Assembly (NCBI RefSeq): GCF_024741235.1
Contig: NZ_JANSKA010000002.1
Coordinates: forward strand, 124,001 to 188,000
Reading direction: 5' to 3'
Source: Tractidigestivibacter montrealensis
GTDB taxonomy: Bacteria; Actinomycetota; Coriobacteriia; Coriobacteriales; Atopobiaceae
DNA: 64,000 nt
Positions 7,689 to 16,503 of this stretch are shown in pieces (position 1 is the first letter of the stretch; every line of letters starts with the position of its first letter). The notes below the pieces were generated by a model, which was not told the origin of the DNA, searched no databases, and saw only the letters and a list, made by a program, of their open reading frames with translations. A program made the position numbers and the translations under genes.

Positions 7689-9335
7689 ATGACAAAGCAC
7701 ATCTTCGTGACCGGCGGCGTCGTATCCTCCCTCGGCAAGGGCATCACGGCGGCATCTCTCGGACGCTTGCTCAAGGCCCGCGGCTACAAGGTCATGATGC
7801 AGAAGGCCGACCCGTACCTCAACGTTGACCCTGGCACCATGAGCCCCTTCCAGCACGGTGAGGTCTTTGTGACCGAGGACGGCAAGGAGACCGACCTTGA
7901 CCTCGGCCACTACGAGCGTTTCATCGATGAGAACCTCACCCGCGAGTCCAACTTCACCACTGGCCTCATCTACCAGTCGCTCATTCAGCGCGAGCGTGCA
8001 GGAGACTTCCTCGGCGGCACCGTGCAGGTGATTCCCCACGTCACCAACGAGATTAAGTCTCGCTTCCTGCGCATCGAGGAGCAGACCCAGGCAGACGTTG
8101 TGATCACCGAGCTCGGTGGCACCATCGGCGACATCGAGGGTCAGCCCTTCGTCGAGGCCATGCGTCAGTTCCGCAAGGAGAAGGGCGCCGGCAACACCCT
8201 GGTCATCCACGTGAGCCTGGTTCCCTACATCGCCGCTGCGCACGAGGTCAAGACCAAGCCCACGCAGCACTCCGTCAAGGAGCTGCGTTCCATGGGCATC
8301 CAGCCCGACTTCATCGTGTGCCGCTCGGACCACGAGGTCGACACCTCCATCCGTGCCAAGATCGCGCACTTCTGCGACGTGGACGAGGATTGCGTCTTCG
8401 GGAACTCCGACTGCCCCTCCATCTACGACGTGCCCATGCACCTCGCCAAGCAGGGCTTTGACGAGAAGGTCTGCCAGAAGCTGGGCCTCGAGCCGCGCGA
8501 GCGCAACATGAGCGACTGGAACGACTTCACCGACGCCATGCACGTGGCCAACTCCCTGCCCGAGAAGACCCGCATCGCCGTGGTTGGCAAGTACACCCAG
8601 CTGCCCGATGCCTACCTTTCTGTCATCGAGGCCCTGCACCACTCCGGCGTCTACTACGACCGCCACGTCGAGATCAAGCTCGTCGACGGAGAGGAGCTCA
8701 CCGAGGAGAACGTGGACGAGGAGCTCGCCGGCTACGACGGCATTCTCGTCCCCGGCGGCTTTGGTCTGCGCGGCACCGAGGGCAAGATCCTCTCGGCGAA
8801 CCGCGCTCGCGTGAACAAGGTGCCGTACCTGGGTGTGTGCCTGGGCCTGCAGATGGCGGTGTGCGAGTTTGCTCGCAACGTGGCAGGGCTTCCCGGCGCC
8901 ATGTCCAGCGAGTTTGAGCCCGAGTGCACCTATCCCGTGATCGACCTCATGCCCGACCAAGAGGACGTTACCGAGAAGGGCGGCACCATGCGTCTGGGCG
9001 CCTACCCCTGCAAGGTCGTTCCCGGCACGCTCGCATCCGAGGCCTACGGCGAGGAGCTCATCTACGAGCGTCACCGCCACCGCTACGAGGTCAACAACGC
9101 CTACCGCAAGCAGCTCACCGATGCGGGCATGGTCATCTCGGGTCTCTCGCCTGACAACCGCCTGGTTGAGATGATCGAGCTTCCCGAGTCCATGCACCCC
9201 TGGTTTGTTGCGTCCCAGGCCCACCCCGAGTTCAAGAGCCGTCCCACCAAGCCGGCGCCGCTGTTCCGCGAGTTTGTCCGCGCGGCCATCGCTCACCACG
9301 AGGGCGTCGACCGTCACGACGTGAACCCCAGGTAG
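7689..9335 (+). CDS. pyrG: CTP synthase
   Basis: A 548-residue CTP synthase converting UTP to CTP using glutamine and ATP. The N-terminal synthetase domain starts [18 protein letters not shown] with the P-loop SLGKG and carries the [10 protein letters not shown] segment. The C-terminal class I amidotransferase domain has its nucleophile in GVCLGLQ and the His-Glu pair in HPE near the end. Length is as expected. ATG 7689 follows GGGAAGG. It sits alone between a repeat-rich gap and xerD, whose start is 21 bases after its stop and so probably co-transcribed. Confidence 0.98.
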   Translation: MTKHIFVTGGVVSSLGKGITAASLGRLLKARGYKVMMQKADPYLNVDPGTMSPFQHGEVFVTEDGKETDLDLGHYERFIDENLTRESNFTTGLIYQSLIQRERAGDFLGGTVQVIPHVTNEIKSRFLRIEEQTQADVVITELGGTIGDIEGQPFVEAMRQFRKEKGAGNTLVIHVSLVPYIAAAHEVKTKPTQHSVKELRSMGIQPDFIVCRSDHEVDTSIRAKIAHFCDVDEDCVFGNSDCPSIYDVPMHLAKQGFDEKVCQKLGLEPRERNMSDWNDFTDAMHVANSLPEKTRIAVVGKYTQLPDAYLSVIEALHHSGVYYDRHVEIKLVDGEELTEENVDEELAGYDGILVPGGFGLRGTEGKILSANRARVNKVPYLGVCLGLQMAVCEFARNVAGLPGAMSSEFEPECTYPVIDLMPDQEDVTEKGGTMRLGAYPCKVVPGTLASEAYGEELIYERHRHRYEVNNAYRKQLTDAGMVISGLSPDNRLVEMIELPESMHPWFVASQAHPEFKSRPTKPAPLFREFVRAAIAHHEGVDRHDVNPR

Positions 9336-9356
9336 CGGCTGTCGCCCTGCCGGCTC

Positions 9357-10268
9357 ATGGCCACGATGGACCTCTCGCGCGCACTGCGCGAGTACCTCAA
9401 CTACCTCTCCATCGAGAGGAACGCATCACCCAATACGGTCGCGGCCTATGGCCGCGACCTTTCTCGTTACCTCTCGGCGCTAGAGGGAGAGGGCATCACC
9501 AGCCCCGACGCCGTGACGCGCCAGGCGATAGAGGCGCATGTCGCGGCTCTGGTGGATGTGGGGCTTGCGCCCGCTTCTGTCGAGCGCGCGGTGTCTGCCA
9601 TCAAGGGCTTCCACCGCTTCATGGTGGCGGACGAGATATGCGAGAACTTTCCCACGGCCGACCTGCCGCTGCCCGCCAAGCCAGCGCGCCTGCCCGACGT
9701 CCTGAGCGTGGAGCAGGCCGAGGCCCTTCTCGACCAGCCGTTCCCCAAGACGGCGGCAGGCCAGCGCGACCGCACCATCCTGGAGACGCTCTACGGATGC
9801 GGCCTGCGCGTCTCCGAGCTCTGCGGGCTCGACCTGCGTGACGTGCGGCTGGACGAGGAGGTCGTGCGCGTCTTTGGCAAGGGGTCAAAGGAGCGCGTGG
9901 TGCCCATCATGGGCTCGGCTGCGCGCGTGATGGGGGAGTACCTCACGCAGTGGCGCCCGGGGCTCGTGGGGCGCACGCCCACCCAGGCGGTCTTTCTCAA
10001 CCAGCGTGGCGGGCGCATCTCTCGGCAGTCCGTGCACGCGATCGTGGAGCGCGCGGGCCGCATGGTGGGGGTGCAGGGGCTGCATCCGCACACGCTGCGA
10101 CACAGCTTTGCGACGCACCTGCTTGAAGGTGGCGCCGACCTGCGCGTTGTCCAGGAGCTCCTGGGCCACGCCGACATCTCGACCACCCAGCTCTACACGC
10201 ACGTCGACCGCACGCACGTGCGCGGCGTGTACTTGGCGGCGCATCCCCGCGCTCACGTGCGCGAGTAG
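9357..10268 (+). CDS. xerD: Tyrosine recombinase XerD
   Basis: A 303-residue tyrosine recombinase with the N-terminal SAM-like core-binding domain (residues 5-90, LREYLNYLSIERNASPNT) and the catalytic domain. The active-site set is visible: Arg in GCGLRVSEL, Lys in FGKGSKER, HTLRHSFATHL with H-x-x-R, His in LGHADISTT and nucleophile Tyr in QLYTHV. Length and the IERNASPNTV start fit XerD, which with XerC resolves chromosome dimers at dif. No second recombinase or dif site is seen nearby, so this is a housekeeping enzyme rather than an integrase. Confidence 0.9.
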   Translation: MATMDLSRALREYLNYLSIERNASPNTVAAYGRDLSRYLSALEGEGITSPDAVTRQAIEAHVAALVDVGLAPASVERAVSAIKGFHRFMVADEICENFPTADLPLPAKPARLPDVLSVEQAEALLDQPFPKTAAGQRDRTILETLYGCGLRVSELCGLDLRDVRLDEEVVRVFGKGSKERVVPIMGSAARVMGEYLTQWRPGLVGRTPTQAVFLNQRGGRISRQSVHAIVERAGRMVGVQGLHPHTLRHSFATHLLEGGADLRVVQELLGHADISTTQLYTHVDRTHVRGVYLAAHPRAHVRE

Positions 10269-10476
10269 GGCGGGCCACCCCAGGCGGTAGGGCGCCTCGA
10301 GCGGTGGGGCGCCGGGCTTCTCGCTGCCGGACCTCTCGCCACATCCGTCCTCGGTGGGGTCTCCCGGCAAACCTGCGACTTAGTAGCATTTGGCGAGAGG
10401 AAAACAACTCATCTACCTGCGGATGTTCTCGATGATGCTCTCTGCGGGCTTCTACAAAGTCACAGGTTTCTAGGTG

Positions 10477-10562
10477 CAATGACCTTGGGCAGATATTATT
10501 GCGCGTTTTTTCGCAGAGTCATTGCCACCAACTGGGCAGATGATTTTCTCGCCAAGAAAATC
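10477..10562. repeat. Paired hairpins with a duplicated GGGCAGAT
   Basis: CAATGAC (10477-10483) pairs with GTCATTG (10518-10524), and GATTTTCT (10542-10549) pairs with AGAAAATC (10555-10562). GGGCAGAT occurs at about 10487 and again at about 10535, each followed by an A/T-rich stretch. The block is visibly A/T-richer than its surroundings. No function assigned. Confidence 0.45.
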
Positions 10563-10670
10563 GTTCAATAATGGGGAGCTTCCCGGCAATACGGTGCCGC
10601 GTGGGGCCCGGCTGCCCGAGCGACGAGAGCGCCCCGGCCACCCGGGGGAGAGGCTTGGCTCCTTGGCGCT

Positions 10671-10744
10671 CTTTATCGGTATCTGAGAACAGCGCCGATA
10701 ATTACCTGCGGTAATGCGGAGGCGAACCTCAGAAACCGATAAAG
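10671..10744. repeat. 74 bp inverted repeat with nested hairpin
   Basis: Outer arms 10671-10687 (CTTTATCGGTATCTGAG) and 10728-10744 pair over 17 bp with one mismatch. Inside, ATTACC (10701-10706) pairs with GGTAAT (10710-10715). It could be a cruciform-forming mobile remnant, a terminator for xerD, or a regulatory structure; there is no T-run. Confidence 0.6.
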
Positions 10745-10805
10745 AACTGAGACGAAGGCCGAGAGGTGCTTGCCGCCATGGACCCGCCGGACCACGGCCG
10801 CGGGG

Positions 10806-10828
10806 CCCATCGCCCCACACCCACCCCC
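10806..10828 (-). other. G-quadruplex motif on the minus strand
   Basis: The plus strand has C-runs of 3, 4, 3 and 5 bases separated by 4, 3 and 1 bases, so the minus strand meets the canonical G3+N1-7 pattern. Further C-runs extend to about 10860. It lies about 180 bases upstream of the MraZ boxes. Confidence 0.55.
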
Positions 10829-11009
10829 ACACTTTGCCCCACCGCCACCTTCACCCCACCGACACAATTCGTTTCCCGGTGTTCGTTCCTCTCGCCGACA
10901 GAGTTGTGTTCGTGCGGCAGCCAACCACAACATCTGGGGCCATTGCAGCCCCCTTGCGCCCTCCTCCGAAAGCCCCCTCGAACCGTCTAGCCCAAAAATT
11001 CACCCTTGT

Positions 11010-11060
11010 GTGTCGCAAAGTGTTTTTAGGTGTGGCTAGGTGTCGGATTTGGTCTATAGT
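11010..11060 (+). promoter_or_regulatory. MraZ box array and mraZ promoter
   Basis: GTGT occurs at 11010, 11020, 11030 and 11040, exactly every 10 bases; the last three are AAAGTGT, AGGTGT and AGGTGT. Known MraZ operators are direct repeats with one-turn spacing, for example TGGGN in Escherichia coli and AAAGTG[TG] in Mollicutes, so this is very probably the autoregulatory operator. A -10 element TATAGT follows at 11055-11060, with the boxes covering the -35 zone. The promoter drives mraZ and probably much of the division cluster. Confidence 0.8.
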
Positions 11061-11108
11061 TTGTTCACGTTCAAACGTGGGCGCGAGCGGCAACGAGAGG
11101 AGGGCGAC

Positions 11109-11543
11109 ATGCTGACTGGTCAGTACCAGCGCAGCCTCGACTCCAAGTCCCGTGTCACCCTTCCCGCCATCCTGCGCAAGCAGTTTGGCGAGCTCGTGCA
11201 GCTCATCCCGCGCAAGGATGCACTCTACGGCTACACCCCCGAGGCGTTCGAGGCATGGGTCAACAGCCTGAACCTCGATCCCAGGAGCCGCAACGACGCA
11301 GAGACCCTGCTTCGTCTTAACGCCATGGCCACCACGGTGGAGATTGACTCCGCCGGACGCGTTGCCCTTGGCAAGATCGACGAGACGACCCGCGGTCAGC
11401 GCCAGCGCCTGGGCCTCGACGGCGACCTCATGATCGTCGGCGCGGGCGACCACTTCGAGATCTGGAACGCCGATCGTTGGAACGAGAAGTTCGCCTCCGA
11501 CGACGCGGTGGACCGTCTCGAGTCTCTTCTCTTTGGCGAGTAG
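11109..11543 (+). CDS. mraZ: Transcriptional regulator MraZ
   Basis: A 144-residue ring-forming DNA-binding protein with two AbrB-like swapped-hairpin domains. The two conserved loops are LDSKSRVTLP near residue 10 and EIDSAGRVAL near residue 78, and the N-terminal GQYQRSLDSKSR is typical. MraZ represses its own promoter in E. coli by binding direct repeats upstream, and such repeats are present here. ATG 11109 follows GAGAGGAGGGC. It is first in the division cluster, with 11 bases to rsmH. Confidence 0.97.
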   Translation: MLTGQYQRSLDSKSRVTLPAILRKQFGELVQLIPRKDALYGYTPEAFEAWVNSLNLDPRSRNDAETLLRLNAMATTVEIDSAGRVALGKIDETTRGQRQRLGLDGDLMIVGAGDHFEIWNADRWNEKFASDDAVDRLESLLFGE

Positions 11544-11554
11544 GCAAGGGGAGG

Positions 11555-12538
11555 GTGAGCGCCTTGACATCCGAATATCGGCATGTACCTGTGATGCTCG
11601 ACGAGGTCCTCGCCGAGCTCGACCCCAAGCCGGGAGAGGTCGTTTGCGACTGCACCCTCGGCGGGGCCGGACACTCCATCGCGCTTGCGCAAAGGATCGC
11701 CCCGGACGGCCTCTCCATTGGCATCGACCAAGACGACATGGCCTTGAAGGCGGCGACCGAGCGCTTCTCGCGGGAGGCGCCCCAGGCGGAGTTCCTTCCG
11801 CTCAAGGGCAACTTCGGCGACCTTGACCAGCTGCTTGTTGGCGCCAGGGTCCCCGGTGTGGATTGCTTCCTCTTCGACCTGGGGGTCTCTTCCCCTCAGC
11901 TCGACATTCCGGAACGGGGCTTCTCGTACAACGAGGACGCTCCCCTAGACATGCGCATGGATTCGGGGAAAGACACCCCAACCGCACAAGAGGTCATAAA
12001 CACCTACAACGAAGCCGACCTCACCCGAATCCTTCGCGTGTATGGCGACGAGAAGTACGCGGCACGCATCGCCCGCGCCATCGTGGAGACGCGCGGGAAG
12101 GCGCCCATCGAGACGACCTTCCAGCTTGTCGACGTGATTAAGCGAGCGATACCCGCCGCGGCCCGCCGTCACGGTGGTCATCCCGCACGCAAGACCTTCC
12201 AGGCCCTGCGCATCGAGGTGAACCACGAGCTCGATGCCCTCGACCAAGGCCTTCGCGCTGCCGTTCGATGGGCAAACACCGGTGGCAGGATCTGCGTCAT
12301 CTCCTACCACTCGCTCGAGGACCGCATCGTGAAGCACGTCTTCTCCGAGCTCTCGCAGGGTTGCATCTGCCCGCCGGACCTTCCGGTGTGCGTATGCGGC
12401 CACGTGCCGATAGTCGACGTCAAGACCAGAAAGCCGCTCGTCGCGGGCGAGGAGGAGGTCTCCTCAAACCCACGGTCGAGAAGCGCGCTCATGCGCGTGG
12501 CCGTCAAGCTCGACGTCACGCACGAGAGCGCGAACTAG
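11555..12538 (+). CDS. rsmH: 16S rRNA m4C1402 methyltransferase
   Basis: RsmH (MraW) methylates N4 of C1402 in 16S rRNA. This 327-residue protein begins HVPVMLDEVLAEL, has SAM motif DCTLGGAGHS, the DLGVSSPQLD box, FQALRIEVNHEL and the terminal SYHSLEDRIVKH. A Cys-rich CICPPDLPVCVCG segment near the end is common in the family. GTG 11555 is preceded by AAGGGGAGG and gives the standard start. Second gene of the cluster, after mraZ as in most bacteria. Confidence 0.97.
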   Translation: MSALTSEYRHVPVMLDEVLAELDPKPGEVVCDCTLGGAGHSIALAQRIAPDGLSIGIDQDDMALKAATERFSREAPQAEFLPLKGNFGDLDQLLVGARVPGVDCFLFDLGVSSPQLDIPERGFSYNEDAPLDMRMDSGKDTPTAQEVINTYNEADLTRILRVYGDEKYAARIARAIVETRGKAPIETTFQLVDVIKRAIPAAARRHGGHPARKTFQALRIEVNHELDALDQGLRAAVRWANTGGRICVISYHSLEDRIVKHVFSELSQGCICPPDLPVCVCGHVPIVDVKTRKPLVAGEEEVSSNPRSRSALMRVAVKLDVTHESAN

Positions 12539-12680
12539 TCGCACCCGACCGCAAGGTCGTCTGCATAGCACCACAAACGAAGCAGCACGCACCACAAACG
12601 CAGCTTAAACGCACTACCAACGAAGCACCAACGCACTAGTACGCACAACGTCCGGCATAGCCGGGAGACAAGGGACAGCA

Positions 12681-13220
12681 ATGAGGTATCAGGGGTCAGA
12701 GGCCGTCAGGATGGACGTAGCCGAGAGGAGCCGCGAGCGCCGCGACGAACGCGTCGAGCAGCGCCCGTCGTTCTCGGTCGTCACTGGTGGCGGACTCGAC
12801 GCCCGCGCCCGCGCAGGCGTGAGCCCCCAGTTCCTCCACCGCGTCCGCACGGTCGTCGTCTGCGCCCTCGTGTTTCTCGCACTTGGCGCCTGCCGCGTGG
12901 CGCTCTCCACGGCAACCGTCTCGACGCTCCAGGCCAACTCGGCCCTGCGTTCCCAGATCAAGGAGGCGCAGACGCTCAACGAGGACCTTCAGGTCGAGAA
13001 GTCCGTGCTCTCCTCGTCCAGCCGCATCAGCCGCATTGCCACGCAGAACTACGGCATGACCCTCTCCACCAACCGAGAGGTGGTTGACCTCTCGTCTGCC
13101 AGCGACTCCGCGGCCACCGCGTCGACTGACGCCACGTCTGCCAGCGCCTCCGCCTCCTCGGCGGATGGGGATGCTGCGCAGTCCGTGACGAACACCGATA
13201 CGGCCTCGCCCGAGGCGTAG
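12681..13220 (+). CDS. ftsL: FtsL-like septum protein
   Basis: A 179-residue bitopic membrane protein: a charged cytoplasmic N-terminus (residues 1-55), one membrane segment (about 57-77, VVVCALVFLALGACRVAL), a coiled coil (about 80-115) and RISRIATQNYGM, the feature shared by FtsL/DivIC proteins. A Ser/Ala/Thr-rich tail of about 50 residues follows. Sequence similarity in this family is low, so the call rests on topology, the RI-x-RIA motif and its place between rsmH and ftsI. The tail is unusually long for FtsL and probably lies outside the membrane. Confidence 0.85.
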   Translation: MRYQGSEAVRMDVAERSRERRDERVEQRPSFSVVTGGGLDARARAGVSPQFLHRVRTVVVCALVFLALGACRVALSTATVSTLQANSALRSQIKEAQTLNEDLQVEKSVLSSSSRISRIATQNYGMTLSTNREVVDLSSASDSAATASTDATSASASASSADGDAAQSVTNTDTASPEA

Positions 13221-13243
13221 ACTACTCCCTCGTGAGAGAGAGC

Positions 13244-15049
13244 ATGAGACAGAGCCGCCAAGGGCGGCGTGGAATGCCGGAGGCCTCGTATGACGAGGCC
13301 TCTCGTGCCCGTTACCGTGCCCGCGCGTCAAGGCCGGGCGGGTCGGGTCCTGGTGGCTTCGACAACGGCACCCGCACGATCTTCCTTGTCCTCATGATTG
13401 TCTTTGCCGTTGTGGTGGGGCGCCTCGTGTGGCTCCAGGTGATTGACGCCTCGAACCTCTCGGAGGAGGCCGAGCAGCACCGCACAAACGTGATTACGCT
13501 CCATGCCAAGCGCGGCACCATCTACGACCGCAATGGCAATGTTCTTGCCATGAGCGTGGACTGCAAGACCATCTACTGCAACCCCAAGGAGGTCACCGAC
13601 CCCTCGGGCGTGGCAAGGATTCTTGTGGCAAACCTGGGCGGCTCCGCAAGCGACTACACCGGCGCGCTTACGACCGACTCAACCTTCGCCTACGTGCAGC
13701 GCCAGGTGGACACCGACGTCGCAAACACCATCAAGCAGCAGCTCTCGGACGCCAAGCTCAAGGGCGTCTACTACCTCGACGACACCAAGCGCGTCTACCC
13801 CTATGGTGACGTGGCAAGCCAGGTGCTGGGCGTGGTGGGCTCCGATGGCGACGGCCTGACCGGCCTTGAGTACTACTACAACGACGTCCTCTCGGGCACC
13901 GATGGCCAGATGATCGTTGAGACCGGCCTCACGGGCACGCCCATTGCCGGCGGCACCTCGCAGATTACCGAGGCAAAGAACGGTGAGGACCTGGTCCTCT
14001 CCATTGACATCGACATCCAGGAGAAGGCCGAGGAGGTCATCTCCCAGGCCGTCGAGGACTACGACTCCGACTCCGGCTCGGTCATGGTGACCAACCCAAA
14101 GACTGGCGAGATATACGCGGCATGCTCGACCCCCTTGGCCAAGCTCTCCGACCTTGCCAACACCAGCTCCGCCGCCCTAACGCTCAAACCTGTGACCGCG
14201 TCGTACGAGCCGGGTTCGATGTTCAAGATCCTGACCGTTGCCATTGGCGTCGAGGATGGCCTCTTCAACGCCGATAGCGTCTACAGCGTCCCCGTGCAGA
14301 TTCTCGCCGGCGACGACTGGGTGACCGACGACGAGCCGCGCAGCGGATCCGAGGACATGACGGTGCGCACCATGCTCGTGCGCTCCTCGAACGTAGGCGT
14401 GTCGCTTCTCGCCCAGGAGGTCATTGGCGCGCAGCGCTTTGCCGAGGGCGTGGACAAGTTTGGTATCGGCCACACCACGGGCATCGACTACCCGGGCGAG
14501 GCGACGGGCATCGTGACCAGCTACGAGAACTACACGGGAGCAACGCTTGGCGCCATGGCGTTTGGCCAGGCCCTTGCCGTGCCCATGGTGCAGATCGTGC
14601 GCGCGTTTGGCGTTGTTGCAAACGACGGCATCCCCACCACGCCCCACTTCCTTGTCTCGCATGGCGGTGAGGAGGTCAGCTGGCCCACGGGCGAGCAGGT
14701 TATCTCCAAGACCACTGCCGACGAGCTCACCGACATGATGACCTCGGTCATGACTGACGGCACCGGCAAGCGCGGCCAGGTCGACGGTTATACCATCGCG
14801 GGCAAGACGGGCACGGGCGAGCAGGCAAGCGAGTCCGGCGGCTACCAGGCGGGCAAGTACGTGGCATCGCTCTGCGGCTTTGCCAACGCCGACGACCCCG
14901 ACGTCCTGGTCTACGTTGGCCTCAACGGAACGCCGCATCTGGCTCTCTCCTCGGCGGCGCCCACCTTCAAGCAGATAATGGAGGCGGCTGTCACGGACCT
15001 CGGCATCTCTCCGGATGCCTCCACGACCACCGCGTCGACATCCAACTAG
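13244..15049 (+). CDS. ftsI: Septal penicillin-binding protein (FtsI/PBP3 class)
   Basis: A 601-residue transpeptidase that crosslinks septal peptidoglycan with FtsW. An Arg/Gly-rich cytoplasmic part (about 1-42) precedes one membrane segment (about 45-65) and the dimerisation region with KRGTIYDRNG. The catalytic domain has SMFK with the active Ser near residue 325, SSN, and AGKTGTGEQ. ATG 13244 is chosen over GTG 13232 because GAGAGAG lies just upstream, but the GTG remains possible. MurE, which commonly follows ftsI, is absent; murF comes next after 14 bases. Confidence 0.95.
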   Translation: MRQSRQGRRGMPEASYDEASRARYRARASRPGGSGPGGFDNGTRTIFLVLMIVFAVVVGRLVWLQVIDASNLSEEAEQHRTNVITLHAKRGTIYDRNGNVLAMSVDCKTIYCNPKEVTDPSGVARILVANLGGSASDYTGALTTDSTFAYVQRQVDTDVANTIKQQLSDAKLKGVYYLDDTKRVYPYGDVASQVLGVVGSDGDGLTGLEYYYNDVLSGTDGQMIVETGLTGTPIAGGTSQITEAKNGEDLVLSIDIDIQEKAEEVISQAVEDYDSDSGSVMVTNPKTGEIYAACSTPLAKLSDLANTSSAALTLKPVTASYEPGSMFKILTVAIGVEDGLFNADSVYSVPVQILAGDDWVTDDEPRSGSEDMTVRTMLVRSSNVGVSLLAQEVIGAQRFAEGVDKFGIGHTTGIDYPGEATGIVTSYENYTGATLGAMAFGQALAVPMVQIVRAFGVVANDGIPTTPHFLVSHGGEEVSWPTGEQVISKTTADELTDMMTSVMTDGTGKRGQVDGYTIAGKTGTGEQASESGGYQAGKYVASLCGFANADDPDVLVYVGLNGTPHLALSSAAPTFKQIMEAAVTDLGISPDASTTTASTSN

Positions 15050-15063
15050 GTCAGGGGGAACCT

Positions 15064-16503
15064 ATGCTTTCCATGGACATCGCAGACCTCGTGCTCGCCA
15101 CGGGGTCGCAGTTGCTTGAGGGCGCGCCCTCTGCGCGCGTCGAAGGTACGGTCGAGATCGACTCTCGCAAGGTTGGCGCGGGCTCCGTCTTTGTGGCGTT
15201 CCTCGGCGAGAAGGTCGACGGCAACGACTTTGCGCCTGCCGCCGTCGAGGCGGGCGCGTCCTGCGTCGTGGTGACGCGCGAGCCAGATGCGGCACTGCTC
15301 GCCCTTGCGCACGAGCGCGGCTGCGCCGTCGTGCGCCCCCAGGACGACGACGCCGAGGAGTTCCTGCTCCGCCTTGCCCACGAGTGGCGCGCCCGTCACC
15401 CCAACTGGCTCGTGGTGGGCGTCACTGGCTCGGTGGGCAAGACCACGACCAAGGACCTCCTTCGCGCGGGCATCGCGAGCGCGCGGCGCGTCCACGCTAC
15501 CCAGGGCAACCTCAACAACCTCATCGGCTTGCCGCTCACGGTGCTCTCGGCGCCCGACGACGCCGAGGTCCTCGTCTGCGAGATGGGCATGAACCATCCC
15601 AACGAGATCCGTCGCATGGCTGCCTGCTGCGCGCCCACGCTTGCCGTGATCACCAACGTGGGGACGAGCCACATTGGGCTTCTCGGCTCTCGCGAGAACA
15701 TCGCCCGCGCCAAGGCCGAGGTGGTCTCGGGCATGGTGGCTTCAGGCGGCGTGGAGCCGCTGCTGGTGCTTACGAGCGCCAACGACTACACGCCCTTCAT
15801 TGCCGAGAGCTTCGCACGCCCCGCGGGCATTGCCGTTGCCTACGTGGGCGAGCGCGAGGGCGACGACGTGCGCGCCACCAACGTCGAGCTCACCGGCACG
15901 GGTGATGCGTCGTTCACCGTCACCTGCAGGGACGGCTGGTCCAGGCGGGTCACGCCCTCGGTTCCCGGCCGCCAGGTGGTGCCCGACTTCCTTCTCGCCA
16001 TGGCCGTGGTTGAGGCCTTGGGCCTTGACCGCGACGTTGCCGCAGACGCCATGGCCGCGATGCCTGCCGCGAGCATGCGCCTTGCAGTCTCGGAGTCCCC
16101 GCGCGGCGTGCGCGTGATCGATGACTCCTACAACGCGAGCCCCGCCTCCATGGCTGCCGCCCTCGACGTCCTCTCCGAGATGGATGCCACAGGCATGCGC
16201 GTGGCAGTGCTGGGCGAGATGGGCGAGCTTGGCAGCGAGGAGCGCCGTCTCCATGGCTACGTGGGCGCCTATGCCGCGGCCAAGGGTCTTGATATGCTTG
16301 TGTTCGTTGGCGGGGACCTTGCTGGCGAGATGGCCGAGGCGGCGCGCACTATGGGCGCCTCCGAGGATCGCCTGCAGCTCTTCCCCACGGTTGACGCTGC
16401 CGTGGAGACGCTCGCCCCCGTCTTCTCGCGGGGCGACCTCGTGCTGGTCAAGGCGTCTCGTTCTTGCGGTCTGGATGCGTTCGCGAGGGGAGTGCTTCGC
16501 TGA
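15064..16503 (+). CDS. murF: UDP-MurNAc-tripeptide--D-Ala-D-Ala ligase
   Basis: A 479-residue Mur ligase that adds D-Ala-D-Ala to UDP-MurNAc-tripeptide. The N-terminal UDP-binding domain holds EIDSRKVGAGSVFVAF, the ATP P-loop is GVTGSVGKTTTKD (about 120-132), and the central domain has LNNLIGLPLTVL and EMGMNHPNEI. The C-terminal domain includes VIDDSYNASPASM, a MurF hallmark. The order UDP domain, ATPase, ligase is complete. GGGGGAACCT stands before ATG 15064. The stop TGA overlaps the ATG of mraY. Confidence 0.97.
   Translation: MLSMDIADLVLATGSQLLEGAPSARVEGTVEIDSRKVGAGSVFVAFLGEKVDGNDFAPAAVEAGASCVVVTREPDAALLALAHERGCAVVRPQDDDAEEFLLRLAHEWRARHPNWLVVGVTGSVGKTTTKDLLRAGIASARRVHATQGNLNNLIGLPLTVLSAPDDAEVLVCEMGMNHPNEIRRMAACCAPTLAVITNVGTSHIGLLGSRENIARAKAEVVSGMVASGGVEPLLVLTSANDYTPFIAESFARPAGIAVAYVGEREGDDVRATNVELTGTGDASFTVTCRDGWSRRVTPSVPGRQVVPDFLLAMAVVEALGLDRDVAADAMAAMPAASMRLAVSESPRGVRVIDDSYNASPASMAAALDVLSEMDATGMRVAVLGEMGELGSEERRLHGYVGAYAAAKGLDMLVFVGGDLAGEMAEAARTMGASEDRLQLFPTVDAAVETLAPVFSRGDLVLVKASRSCGLDAFARGVLR

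Larger units (their letters stand above)
10269..11108. other. 840-base gene-free region before the division cluster
   Basis: I find no supported gene here. It holds several structured elements listed separately: two hairpin pairs (10477-10562), a large inverted repeat (10671-10744), a G-quadruplex motif on the minus strand (10806-10828) and the MraZ box array with promoter (11010-11060). The first 200 bases show nothing I can name beyond one copy of TACCTGCGG at 10414-10422. Confidence 0.7.

Noticed and set aside
7614-9317. Long open frame antisense to pyrG
   Set aside because: Val/Leu/Gly/His-rich mirror of CTP synthase codons, no recognisable domain.
12568-12600. Direct repeat GCACCACAAACG (12568 and 12589) before ftsL as operator
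   Set aside because: Two copies 21 bases apart lie in a generally C/A-rich spacer with looser copies; no promoter is visible, so I could not support a function.
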